Positions 32,456 through 42,319 of a stretch of 64,000 bases of DNA are shown here, piece by piece (position 1 is the stretch's first letter; each line of letters opens with the position of its first letter). A model generated the notes under the pieces. It made no database searches. It was given only the letters and a program-made list of their open reading frames with translations, and had not been told where the DNA came from. The DNA is from Adenophora triphylla var. japonica (taxonomy: Eukaryota; Streptophyta; Magnoliopsida; Asterales; Campanulaceae), in assembly GCA_022495995.1 (NCBI GenBank), contig JAFEMH010003634.1, positions 186,001 through 250,000 of the forward strand, written 5' to 3'. Made by a program: the position numbers and the translations under genes.

Positions 32456-32866
32456 CCGCTGGGGAAATGTTGGACTTACGATGACTATCGGTGTTCGTCT
32501 GCTGGGGACGCGTAGTCTCGTATGGGCTTTGTCCGCTGAGAAGGTGATTTCGGGCTTACTTTGATGGCCGGCGTTTGTTTCACCGTTTTATGTTTTGGGG
32601 GCATTTTGTGCCTTGGGACTCGTGTTTGGAGGCGTTTGTGCCTCTTGTGTTTGTTTTACCGTTTAGTGGGCAAGGTTCGGGCTTACGATGACTGCCGGTG
32701 TTTGTGTTGCCATTTAGTGGGTGAAATCCGGGCTTACGATGACGGTCGGGGTTGGTTTTGTTGGGTTAAGGATCAAACTGCATTGAATCTGCTGAAATAG
32801 GCATTTGGACAGCCAGGGGCAAAGATTATAAGGGCAAAGAAGTAATTTGGCCTTAAAATGCAAAGA

Positions 32867-32911
32867 GGTCCATACGGACCTGTTATGTGTGCAAAGAGGT
32901 CCGTACGGACC
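32867..32911. promoter_or_regulatory. paired palindromes upstream of the PMD gene
   Basis: GGTCCATACGGACC at 32867-32880 and GGTCCGTACGGACC at 32898-32911, 31 bp apart, each preceded by GCAAAGA. They lie 166-210 bp upstream of the ATG at 33077 and copy the site pair of the LTR (30978-31021). Confidence 0.8.
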
Positions 32912-33076
32912 TTCGTGCAATTTCAAATTCTCAGAATTTGATCAGTTCCAGAAACGAGGCATTTCCCCATTTTCTTCTTCCAGTTTCGTGAGCAACCGAG
33001 AGAGAGGGAGAGAAAACCTCCATTTTGATCCAAATTCTCCAAGTAAATCCTCCGCATTTCGCTTGAATTGCTTGTC

Positions 33077-35985
33077 ATGGCGGAAAGAGCAAGGAGAGGT
33101 CGCCGTCAACGGGGCCAAGAGGCGATTGAGCAAAGGGCGGACCTTCAAAGGAATTGCACTTCCTTTGTGCCTTCGTCGAGGAATCCAGATGTGTTGTATC
33201 CGGATCCGGAGGTAATGCGAGATAGAGCCGTCGGAGAGGTGAGAAATCAATTTTGTCTTGATTCTTGCTCGACTCATTGTATGCTAAAACTAGGTTTTAA
33301 TTCTTCGCATATTTGAGGCTTTTTGTTGTTGCCATGCTTTTTGTGAAATTCGTGATGAATTGTTGAAATTGAGCATGTGAGAATTATGGGTATGTGATTT
33401 TTGTGCAAAAATGTGGGGATTAGCTCTTATTTGTGAAAATAAAGTGCCTCTCCTTGAAATGCATGCTTTGGTGTTTTGTACCTTATGTTACTTCTGTGTA
33501 TGTACATTGTGAAAAATTGCCGTGTAGGGACAGACTTTTGTAAAAAAAAAAAGTGTGACATGTGCCGTGTTTTGTGACGGGTTTTGTCTTGAAAGTGTGT
33601 GTCGTGTAGGGACGGACTTTTCGAAAATGTGTAGTGTGTACCGTGTTTTTGTGACGGGCTCTGTGGGAAGTTTATGTGCAGAGTGTGCCGTGTTTTGTGA
33701 CGGGTTTTTTGAAAATGTGTCGTGTAGGGCTTAATCCCTCTGTTGAGAAAATTTGTACAGTGTGTGCCGGGTTTTGTGACGGACTGCATGGGAAAAATTA
33801 TGTGCAATGTGTGCCGTATTTTGTGACGGGTTACATGTGAAATTTATGTGCAATGTGTGCCGTGTTTTGTGACGGATTTTTTTTTGTTTCGCCGTGTTGG
33901 GACGGACTTTTATGCTTTGGTTTCCTTTCGATATTTTGCATTAAGTACTGTGACTGACGTACCTTTGCTGTGTTTACCTGCAGGACGAGGGGCTTTTGTC
34001 TGGGAAAGCCAAGAATATGAAGTCTCGGGGGTCGCTCGAGGCTGTAGTTGAGTTGTGGCAGCACTTGCCAGATATTTTCCGGGAGGGTAGACCGAGTCCT
34101 AGGAGGCTGGTCTTTGCTTCTGGTTTGGGCGTGTTCGTGGAGAACCTGGCCGGGATTTCAGAGATGAGGAAGAACAAGAGCATCTTCCTGGCCTTGTCTG
34201 AGTATTGGTGGGACACCACGCACACCTTCCATTTGAGCTGGGGAGAGGTGACGGTGACTCCTACCGACTTTGCAGCTATCACCGGGCTTTCCTTCAAAGG
34301 AGGGCCAGTGAGGTGGAGAGACAGTATGTCCGATGGGACGTTGGCTGAGCTGCTGGGCTTCGCGCCTTTTCCTCGCAGGGGCCTGGGCATGTTATATGGC
34401 GATGTTGAGGCACAGATCACGACCAACATCGGGGCCTATCGCCGGGGTACCAGCTTGGTGACGGCGGAGCAGCTGGCGCGCTCTTTCTTGTGGTTCGCTC
34501 TCTCCGAGACTTTGTTCTCGAATCACGCTACCTCGGCTCCTTTTCCTCTGCTGGAGAGTTTGGTGAATTTGGAGAGGGTTGGTGAGATAGCTTGGGGCGA
34601 GGCAGGCCTGGCCGAGCTTTATTTTTCTTTGGACCGGTTTAGCCGAGGCGTGGCCAGCTCTCTGGGATGCTTCGATTTTGCTTTGGAGGTATGAGTTTAT
34701 TGCTGTTTTTGATTTAGCAGTTTGTCATTTCTCCACTTTCTTTTGCACTGAGCCTTTTCTGCTTTTGTTGCAGGTGTGGTTTTATGAGATCTTCCTGTGC
34801 TTTCCGTGGGATCGAGATGCTGAGGCCTATCCTGCTATGCTGGGTTGGGCTTGTCCATTGAGGAGGAGGAGGACGAATAGGGGGAAGCTCACCATCACCT
34901 ATCGGGATGTGCAGGAGTACCTGGAGAAGGATAGCTCGGCGGAGTTTGAGTTGTATCCCTGGGCTCGGTATGGAGAAGACGAGCTTGAGGGTGGTCCCGT
35001 GGTGACGGCGCAGAGGAAGATGTTGTGGGGCTTGACTTGTGATGTCATGTACTTGGGGGAGAGGGTCTTCTGGCAGCATGGCCCGGGTGTGCCCCCTATG
35101 GCTCCGAGGGATCCGCCTTTTGGGATGATGAATCCCCGTGACATGGATGTGATAGAGTACGAGAGGTACATGGGCGGCGTGAGTGCCGATGAGTTTATTT
35201 TGCTTGAGGAGTACGGGTCCTTCGTTAGGAGGAAGCTGAGGACGCCACAGGTGTTGGCGAGAGAGAGGCGGGATGGTCCACCTCGTCCTCCAGATGTTCT
35301 GGTGCCTGGGCCGGACTTTACATATGTACGGGGCGACTCGTCGAGGCGGAGGGTGTCAGTACCTGTGCCTGAGCTGGCTCCTGCTGCCTATCAGGTTGAC
35401 CCGGATGCGCCGGTGAGTGTGCTTACTCTTTTCCATTTTGGCATCTTTTCTCTATTTTTCTCTTTTGCTGAGTATGACTGTATCTCTTTTGCTGAGCGTT
35501 TCTTTGGCTGTTTGCTTGTGCAGGTCTCGGGGAGATCCTTTGACATATTGACCCGCCGTTACGTGGCGATGCGGTCTTTTGTGAAGAAGATGGCGGGGAA
35601 GCTGTCTTGCCAGTTTTTGCGGCGTGTGCCGGCGTACGAGCTGATGCCTTCGAGGCGTTCTGTGGATGTTCCTCCGTCGAGAGCTGAGCCAGAGCCGCAT
35701 CAGGAGGGACCCGTTCGGGGGCGTCATAGTATGGATGCAGGGACGTCTTCGGGGGTCCGGCGGCAACCAATTTTTCACCAGTTCTTGCCGGCGCAGGATT
35801 CTCAGGGAGCGGGTTCGTCGGAGCCTTCCTTCTTTGATCCTTTTACAGGGCTCGATCCTGGGGCTTACCTCGAGTACCTGCCCCAGGAGGGGGTTCAGTA
35901 TTCGGATGACGAGGGCGTGACTGGCGAGTTCAGTGATATGCCCGACTTCACGTTTGATGAGGTTGATGATGAGGAGTCGGAGTAG
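33077..35985 (+). CDS. plant mobile domain (PMD) protein, antisense ORF of gypsy-1, four exons
   Basis: Exons by GT-AG and phase: 33077-33238, 33984-34688, 34774-35412 and 35524-35985; all introns are phase 0. The product is about 655 residues. Exon 1 gives a basic N-terminus (MAERARRGRRQRG). Exon 2 holds the PMD core: SEYWWDTTHTFHLSWGEVTV, TPTDFAAITGLSF and QLARSFLWFALSETLF. Exon 3 starts VWFYEIFLCFPWD and covers the rest of the domain. Exon 4 ends in an acidic tail (FTFDEVDDEESE). PMD (aminotransferase-like) proteins occur as host genes of the MAIN family and in mobile elements; the biochemical activity is unknown. The third intron is in frame (37 codons) and could be retained. The gene runs against gag-pol and has no nonsense mutation. 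Paired palindromes lie just upstream. Confidence 0.8.
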
Positions 35986-36315
35986 GGCTCATTAGCTTTC
36001 CCTCTTTCCATTTTTTTTGTTTTTTTCTGTTTAGCAACAGACATTTTGAGTACCTGTAATAAAACACTTGTATTTGCACAACAAAGTATTTTATTTTAAG
36101 ATGTAATGTCGTATTTTGTGATTCCTGGGGATTGTCCTAGGAATTGTTGCTAATTTATTATTTGTGCATGACACGTGAGCTGGGAGCGCGTTTGTGGGTA
36201 GTGTATGCTTGCCGAGAATGGCTTTAGCCAGAATTTGGACAGTTTGGAGCAAGGTCCTGCTGGGAACAGTGGCTATTGTACTATTTGCTGAAAATGTGGG
36301 ACCATGTTGCAAGAA

Positions 36316-36360
36316 GGTTCGTACGGACCACTTAGGCATGCAAAAATGTCCGTACGGATC
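36316..36360. promoter_or_regulatory. paired palindromes upstream of the DUF7745-like gene
   Basis: GGTTCGTACGGACC (36316-36329) and TGTCCGTACGGATC (36347-36360), 31 bp apart, with GCAAGAAG and GGCATGCAAA flanks as in the LTR pair. They lie 118-162 bp upstream of the ATG at 36478. One or two arm bases have drifted in each. Confidence 0.75.
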
Positions 36361-36477
36361 TCCTTTGCTTTTGGGGAGAGGATAAGCTTTTTCAGGATGT
36401 ATGAACTTCCCCCACTTCCCATTTGCAGTCATTTCGAGCTTTCTTCCCCATTTTCTCTAGGAACCTCCATTTTTGTC

Positions 36478-38001
36478 ATGGATTCTTTGTATGTTCCACG
36501 AGTTTTTCCGAGGCTTTCGAAGGAGAGGCAAGCATACTTCCTTGAGCGGATGAAAATGTGGATGCGACACCGTATGAGTCATCAGAGGCGGGCTTTCGAG
36601 GTGAGGTTTCGACTCTGCTCGGTTTGGTCCCTTAAGGAGTTGGTTCCTGATTGGGAATTGTTGCGGGCTGCCGCGAAGTTCTGGGACGTTAGGAGGCATG
36701 TATATAGCTTCTCCTACAATGAAGTGGCACCCACTTTCGAGGATTTTCGGGCTTTGATTGGAGGGCCGGAGGTGGAGGTCATCTCGCTTCCTTTGATTGG
36801 CGGTGCTGCCGTTAGTGTGAAGCTTGCATGCTTTCTTCGAGCTTCGTTGGAAGAAGTGCAGGGTATGACCTTTGATTTGGGTCACATTGACATTTCTGCG
36901 CTGCTGAAGCGGTTTATGAGTGATGACGAGAGTGACGTCTCGTGGGATGCATTTGCCTTGTGCGTGATAGCGACACTTTTCATGGTCAGCTCCCTCGGGG
37001 TTTGTGATGGCGCTTTGTTGGATGTGGTTGGGCACTGCAGAGCCGGAGAGGATATTGTTCCGTTGGTGCTGGGGGAGACCCTTCACGGCATTGATCGTCT
37101 GGCGACTGGAGATAGGTTCATGAGAGGGGGAAGCCCCGCTTTGCTCACTTTGTGGCTGCGAGAGAGACTTCAGGCTATGCCCGAGGCTCCGACGTCGTTT
37201 AGCCCATGGTCGTTTGCTCGGCGACCTCTTATATTGGATATGAATCAGTCCGCCTGGGAGAGATGGATGGCACAGCTTGGTACGCATCAGATCCGCTGGT
37301 GGGTTCCGCACTGGGGGATTGAGACTAGGAGGGCCTTTCAGGAAGGGTCCTATGTTGTCAGAGTTCCAGGTTTATCTTGGTCCTCCTTCTACATTCCGTC
37401 ACTTGTTTCCCGACAGTTCGGGATGAGGCAGGAGCCTTTGTTGGGCTGGGATGACCTTGCCACTGCGGAGGTAGCTTCTCTCTGTATGGCAGCTCCAGGT
37501 GCTCTTTTGTATTTTCTGAGGGTATGGAGGTATTTTGCTTTTCCTCCTGTTGTGCTCCTTCGACGTCAGGAGAGCGTTGGATTGACTACCGTGTACCTGG
37601 ATTGGTACGAGCAGTGCGTTGGGCAGTCCCAAGTGATTTTGGGGAGCAGGCGTGAAGCGATTCTGGGGCCCGATTGTCGTCGCAGCTATTGCCTTAGGAG
37701 TGCCGAAGCCTGGTCTGACCCTCAGGATGTTACGGGAGACACTTTGTTTGACTTCGAGACTAGAGTTGACCGAGTGATGGAGAGAGGTCCTCTTTTGCAG
37801 ACTCGCAGGGAGGAGATCCGAGCCAAAGCACGGGCGAATGAAGCCCTGCGAGCTACTGGATTGTTTGACTCTACGGGGAGGACCCCTAATCTCGGACTGA
37901 GAGATGCAGAGCTGGCTCGCGTGGAGCGAAAGAAGACTCGCCGGGGACGAGGAAAGAAAGGGAAGAATGGTGAGGGGACAAGCGCAGATGGCGCGGAATG
38001 A
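36478..38001 (+). CDS. DUF7745-like protein, antisense ORF of gypsy-1
   Basis: A single-exon 507-residue frame, complete from ATG (MDSLYVPRVFPRLSKERQ) to stop. The N-terminal half contains WSLKELVPDWELLRAAAKFW, YSFSYNEVAPTFEDFRALIG and AAVSVKLACFLRASLEE. The second half contains HQIRWWVPHWGIET and WRYFAFPPVVLLRRQESVG. A basic tail (RKKTRRGRGKKGKNG) may be a nuclear localisation signal. It resembles the DUF7745 proteins annotated in plant Tat-type elements; its function is unknown. Gypsy-3 has a broken homologue in the same position and orientation (61710-63277). It follows the PMD gene on the same strand after a 493-bp gap containing the palindrome pair. Confidence 0.8.
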   Translation: MDSLYVPRVFPRLSKERQAYFLERMKMWMRHRMSHQRRAFEVRFRLCSVWSLKELVPDWELLRAAAKFWDVRRHVYSFSYNEVAPTFEDFRALIGGPEVEVISLPLIGGAAVSVKLACFLRASLEEVQGMTFDLGHIDISALLKRFMSDDESDVSWDAFALCVIATLFMVSSLGVCDGALLDVVGHCRAGEDIVPLVLGETLHGIDRLATGDRFMRGGSPALLTLWLRERLQAMPEAPTSFSPWSFARRPLILDMNQSAWERWMAQLGTHQIRWWVPHWGIETRRAFQEGSYVVRVPGLSWSSFYIPSLVSRQFGMRQEPLLGWDDLATAEVASLCMAAPGALLYFLRVWRYFAFPPVVLLRRQESVGLTTVYLDWYEQCVGQSQVILGSRREAILGPDCRRSYCLRSAEAWSDPQDVTGDTLFDFETRVDRVMERGPLLQTRREEIRAKARANEALRATGLFDSTGRTPNLGLRDAELARVERKKTRRGRGKKGKNGEGTSADGAE

Positions 38002-38770
38002 CCTCCTAGGTATCCATTCATTGCATTGCAAACACATTATTTGTTAAATGTATTAAGCTGTCTTTTAGCATGTTGTGAACTTGAGAGTAGACCGTGCTTG
38101 AACTCATCAAGAAATGTTGTAATCGTTAGTGATTTGTGATTTGCTTTTAAAGCTTTGTCGAGACGCAAGATCTCTTGTTCGCCTTTTGTTTCTTTTGTGA
38201 GCCCTGATGGCGTCCATCTTTGAAATTTTCTGTTGCATTTGCGGACTGAAGCAGCCAGGGCCTTGACGGCAATCCCTTTTCGCCTGGGTTTTGTATTTGT
38301 ACGGGAGGTTGGGTGCTCCCTTGACAAATCGTTTTGATGGTCTTTTCCGTGGCTTCCTTGCCTCTTGTTTGTTGGCGTGGGGCTCTTGACCTCATTTTTG
38401 TAGCTTCTGCTTTGAGCTTATTTTTTTTCGAGAGCCCTTGCTCGAGCTCTTTTTTTTTTTTGAAGCGCGTGAGGGCGAAGACAAGCCCCTGGCTTGGAAG
38501 TTGACATGGGTCAGTCGTTTGACGTTGAGTGACCCTCGGATGTCCTTTGATGTTGCCACCGTCATTTGACTTGGTCAAGGTGATGTTGGGGGCATGCTCT
38601 TGGAAAGTGTGTAGTTTGATGGAGATCTTGATTGACATTCAAACTTTTGAATTTTTTGTGTGTTTTTAGACCGGACCAATTAAGGTTGCCTACGTTCCCC
38701 TGACTAGAGGGCTCAGTGCCGCGTAGTTCGACACTACATGGAGTGCCAAGAGATGCACAGTTGTTCTTCT
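38002..38770. other. gypsy-1 spacer between the antisense gene and integrase
   Basis: No coding signal on either strand that I trust. T-rich stretches (38421-38430, 38451-38460) are present. This is the convergent 3' ends region of the DUF7745-like gene (plus) and integrase (minus). Confidence 0.6.
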
Positions 38771-40161
38771 TTAGGCGAAGTATCTGCGAAGTTTGCTTCC
38801 GTTGACTGGATTCATGAAGGGATTTCCGTCTAGGTCTGTCAGCTTCCTGGCACCTCTGGAGAAGATCTTTTGAACCACGAAAGGGCCGATCCATGTTGGT
38901 TCCCATTTTCCTAGTGGGTTAGTTCGAGTGGGAGGCTTTTCTTTGAGTACCAGATCGCCTTCCCTGATGTCTCGGGACTTGACTTTCTTGTCCAAAGCTC
39001 TAGCCATCCTGCTTTGGTAGGCTCGGACGTGTTCCATGGCCTTTAGTCGTCGCTCGTCCAACAGAGCCAGTTCGTCGTGTCCGCTTCGGAGCCATTCGAC
39101 TTCGTTGATTTCGTTTTCCAGCAACACTCGGAGTGAGGGAATTTCCAGTTCCACGGGTAGTACCGCTTCCATCCCGTATGTCAGGGCGAATGGAGTTTCT
39201 CCCGTGGCTGTTCTGACTGATGTTCGGTAGCCCCAAAGTGCAAGGTGTAGCTTCTCGGGCCAATCGCGTCCTCGGGTGGTCATTTTTCGGATGATCCGTT
39301 AGAAGGTCTTGTTGGCTGCTTCTACGACACCGTTTGTTTGTGGTCGGTAGGGAGAAGACTTGTGGCGTGTGATTTTGAATTTGGCCAGTAGTCTGTCGCA
39401 TTCTCCTTCGAAGTGGGAGCCGTTGTCTGATATGACCTCATTCGGGATGCCATATCGGCAGATGATGTTTTCCTTGAGGAAATGTGCCACTTTCTTGGAG
39501 GTGAGCACCTTGTAGGACTTGGCTTCGACCCATTTGGTGAAGTAGTAGATGGCTACCAAGACGAACTCGTGGCCGTTGCTACCAGGCGGAGCGATTTTCC
39601 CAATGACGTCGATTCCCCCTGTGGCGAAGGGCCAGGGCATAGTCATGCAGTAGAGATCGTGAGGAGGTAGATGATTGAGGTTGGAGAACCGTTGACACTT
39701 GTCGAAGATTCGGACAAAGTGGATACATGCGCCTCCATGGAGATCCAATAGTAGCCCAGCCGAAGAATGATTTGCATCAGGGCTCTGGAATTCATGTGGG
39801 GGCTGCAAGCCCCGTTGTGGACTTCGTTCATGAGCTCACTTGCTTTTTCCTGGCTGATGCAGCGTAGGAGCGGTCCTTGGTAGCGTTTCTTGTATAGCAT
39901 GTCCCCAAGGATGACAAAGTGAGAGGCTAGGCGTTTTAGGGCCATAATGCTCTTGGCTTTGGCTCCTTCCCTGCGTTGACCTTCCTCATTCATGAAGGTG
40001 GTTTCCCCGTTTTTGAGGTATTGGAAGATCTGGTTGTTATGCAATGCTGATGAGGAGGCCTCCGACTTGCGTCTCTTTGGCTCTTCGCAGTTCTCCAAAT
40101 TTACTTTGATTAAAACCTTTCTCGGCAGCTTGGGCCCGGTTTTTCTCTCGTTTGACAACAT
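38771..40161 (-). pseudogene. gypsy-1 integrase joined to a remnant of the RT N-terminus
   Basis: From 40161 the minus strand reads KVLIKVNLENCEEPKRRK, which in gypsy-3 is the start of the RT region (VLTSVNLGTVEEPKETQ). It then passes directly into the integrase N-terminus (IFQYLKNGETTF; RLASHFVILGDMLYKKRYQG). The core follows, with GGIDVIGKI, ISDNGSHFEGE and NGVVEAANK, so D, D and E are present, then a stop after NKTF (about 39300) and a frameshift. The C-terminal domain (GYRTSVRTATGETPFALTYG to NGSKLRRYFA) is open at 38771-39283. RT and RNase H are completely absent between the two parts. Confidence 0.9.
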
Positions 40162-40411
40162 GCTTAAATGCTTGTTTAATGCACTTGTTCAATTAATGTG
40201 TCTGCTTCTTTGTTAGATGAATTGTTATTAACTGTTTTGATTAGTTAACTCATCATTCGTTAAAGATGCAATGAAAGGAGATTTTTAGAAAGGTCAGACC
40301 TTTTATTGAAAGCGTAGAGAAGATACATTGTTGATCATGGACTCACATTCTTTGGGCGTAAAGCCATCAGATGACTCAAAAGACGTGAATTCCTAGACAA
40401 ATGACTCGAAG

Positions 40412-42169
40412 CTAGACTCTAGGAGACGAGGGATTGGACCAGACTTCATTGCTCTTTGCGGGCTGCAGGCGAAGAGAGGGTGGCAATGGCTTTGGTGGCC
40501 ATTCTTCAGTTGAGGCGGATCCCGGAGGATAACTTGCCTGTGGTTCGACTTCAAACCAGATCGCGGAGGTTTTTGGTTGCTCCCCGGATGATGTCCCTCT
40601 ATTAGTGTTGCCGCCAGACCTTGGGGGACCTTGATGATAGAAGTTGCTGAGAGCTACTTCCAGGAGGGCGAAGCATTCGCTGATTCGGAGTTGATTCTTG
40701 CTGATGTTGATCATTTTCATAGAATCTGCCTCCCTATCTGGGATCTTTACTTGGACGACATTTACGATGTCTGAATTGAGGGGGCAGGCTATCTCTCCTT
40801 TTCTGATTAGGATTTGGAGGAGGTTGCGCCATTGTTCGTCTAGGTCAGACACCGGGATGTTGAATTGGACTATGCTGTGATGGCTGTCCCCGTGAGATTC
40901 GAGAGTGTCGGCCAGAGGGTTATCCTGCACCAGTGGGTTGGTGATGAGCCAGTTTTCAAGAGGGTTTTCGGCGAAGTAGGGGTCTACTCCTCGGTCAATC
41001 TCCATCTGGGCATCCATCTCTTGATCCTCTTTCAAGCATTCTTCGCAGTCGCATAGGTCGGAGTTGTCGTCTTGACCCACGAGCTCTTCGATCTCTAGCT
41101 CATCGCGGCTTAGAGCGTGGATGTAGGGATCCACTTCGTAGCGAGACAGGGCTGGAGTCTCGCCTGCAGAGGAGTATTCGCTTATGTCGGGACCCTCTTC
41201 TGGGTCATAGCTTGCTGGCCAAGCGCTTGCCATTGTGCTGCTTCCGCGGATTACCTCGAGGGTTCCCTTGGCGTTGACGAATTTCACGCATTGGTGAAGA
41301 GTAGATGATACCGCTTTCATCTGGTGTAGCCAAGGTCGTCCCAGCAGGGCAGAGAAGGTTGGCTTGATGTCCACCACTTGGAATTCCACCGACTCCAATT
41401 GTGCGTCGAATTGGATCCTCAGATTGATGACTCCTACGACAGGGCATGGAGTGGAGTCGTAAGCTCGGATTATCTGGGGCGAAGGTCTCATCAGGGAGCG
41501 GTCAACTCGAAGGCGTTTCAGTGTACTCAAGGCAATGATGTTGACTGCGGAGCCGTTATCATTCAAGACGTTCGGGAGGTAGAACATCTCTATCTTTATA
41601 AGGATGAGGAGAGCCTCGTTGTGTCTATTTTCACACATCGGCAAGTCTTCGTCTGTGAAGGCTAAACCGCTTCTGGTGCTGCCATTCGATTCAGTCTCCT
41701 CCGGGGAGCGTTCGATCCATCCGTTGGTGTGTCTTGATCGTGGAAGGGATCGTAGGGAGACACTCGCCCTTGGGCATTCTTGTCTGGATTCCCGGTCACG
41801 GGACCGTTTGACTCTGGTTTCGCGTTCCCAGTCGTGGCGGGATAGCATGTTGACGGTTTTGGAGACTGCAGGAGGCCTACTCTCCCTTGGAATTTCGTCG
41901 AAGGCTATCGTGTTAACCCTGTCGTTTCGAGGGAATGGATTTCCAATGGTATTGGGGCCACGGGGGCATTCCAAATTTCCCTCTTCGATAAGCCCCTGGA
42001 CCACTTGCTTCAGCACGAAGCAATTGTCGGTGGTGTGACCGGGGTAGTTGTGGAAGGCGCAGTGCTTGCTCATATCCATGTTGGGCTTGAGAGTCTTTGG
42101 TTGGAAATTCTCGAGAGGCTTGAGGAGATTTCGCTTCACCAATGCTTCGAATACTTGGCCCAGAGGCAT
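40412..42169 (-). CDS. gypsy-1 protease-containing frame
   Basis: An open frame of 585 codons. It begins MPLGQVFEALVKRNLLKPLE, then a zinc-binding-like SKHCAFHNYPGHTTDNC, then an acidic linker. The retropepsin-type domain has VLNDNGSAVNIIALSTLKRL (catalytic Asp of DNGS), FSALLGRPWLHQMKAV and VKFVNAKGTLEVI. The protease would cut the Gag-Pol precursor. It overlaps no other minus-strand frame and is separated from gag by a frameshift near 42320. The first Met is taken as start only for convenience. Confidence 0.8.
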   Translation of the reverse strand: MPLGQVFEALVKRNLLKPLENFQPKTLKPNMDMSKHCAFHNYPGHTTDNCFVLKQVVQGLIEEGNLECPRGPNTIGNPFPRNDRVNTIAFDEIPRESRPPAVSKTVNMLSRHDWERETRVKRSRDRESRQECPRASVSLRSLPRSRHTNGWIERSPEETESNGSTRSGLAFTDEDLPMCENRHNEALLILIKIEMFYLPNVLNDNGSAVNIIALSTLKRLRVDRSLMRPSPQIIRAYDSTPCPVVGVINLRIQFDAQLESVEFQVVDIKPTFSALLGRPWLHQMKAVSSTLHQCVKFVNAKGTLEVIRGSSTMASAWPASYDPEEGPDISEYSSAGETPALSRYEVDPYIHALSRDELEIEELVGQDDNSDLCDCEECLKEDQEMDAQMEIDRGVDPYFAENPLENWLITNPLVQDNPLADTLESHGDSHHSIVQFNIPVSDLDEQWRNLLQILIRKGEIACPLNSDIVNVVQVKIPDREADSMKMINISKNQLRISECFALLEVALSNFYHQGPPRSGGNTNRGTSSGEQPKTSAIWFEVEPQASYPPGSASTEEWPPKPLPPSLRLQPAKSNEVWSNPSSPRV

Positions 42170-42319
42170 TTCGAGGTTGTCGAAATGCTGGAACTGTGGG
42201 ATGCGAGGGGGATTGTTGTTCCTCGGGGGTGCCTGATCACAGTTTACTTGAGCTCCATTTTGGATGTAGTGTACCGTTCCGGCTGCTTCTTTTCTTTTGT
42301 TCGGGATAGGTGCTGGATT

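Noticed and set aside
36457..38037. Minus-strand open frames of 284 and 212 codons
   Set aside because: They lie opposite the DUF7745-like gene, lack recognisable domains, and are not matched in gypsy-3.
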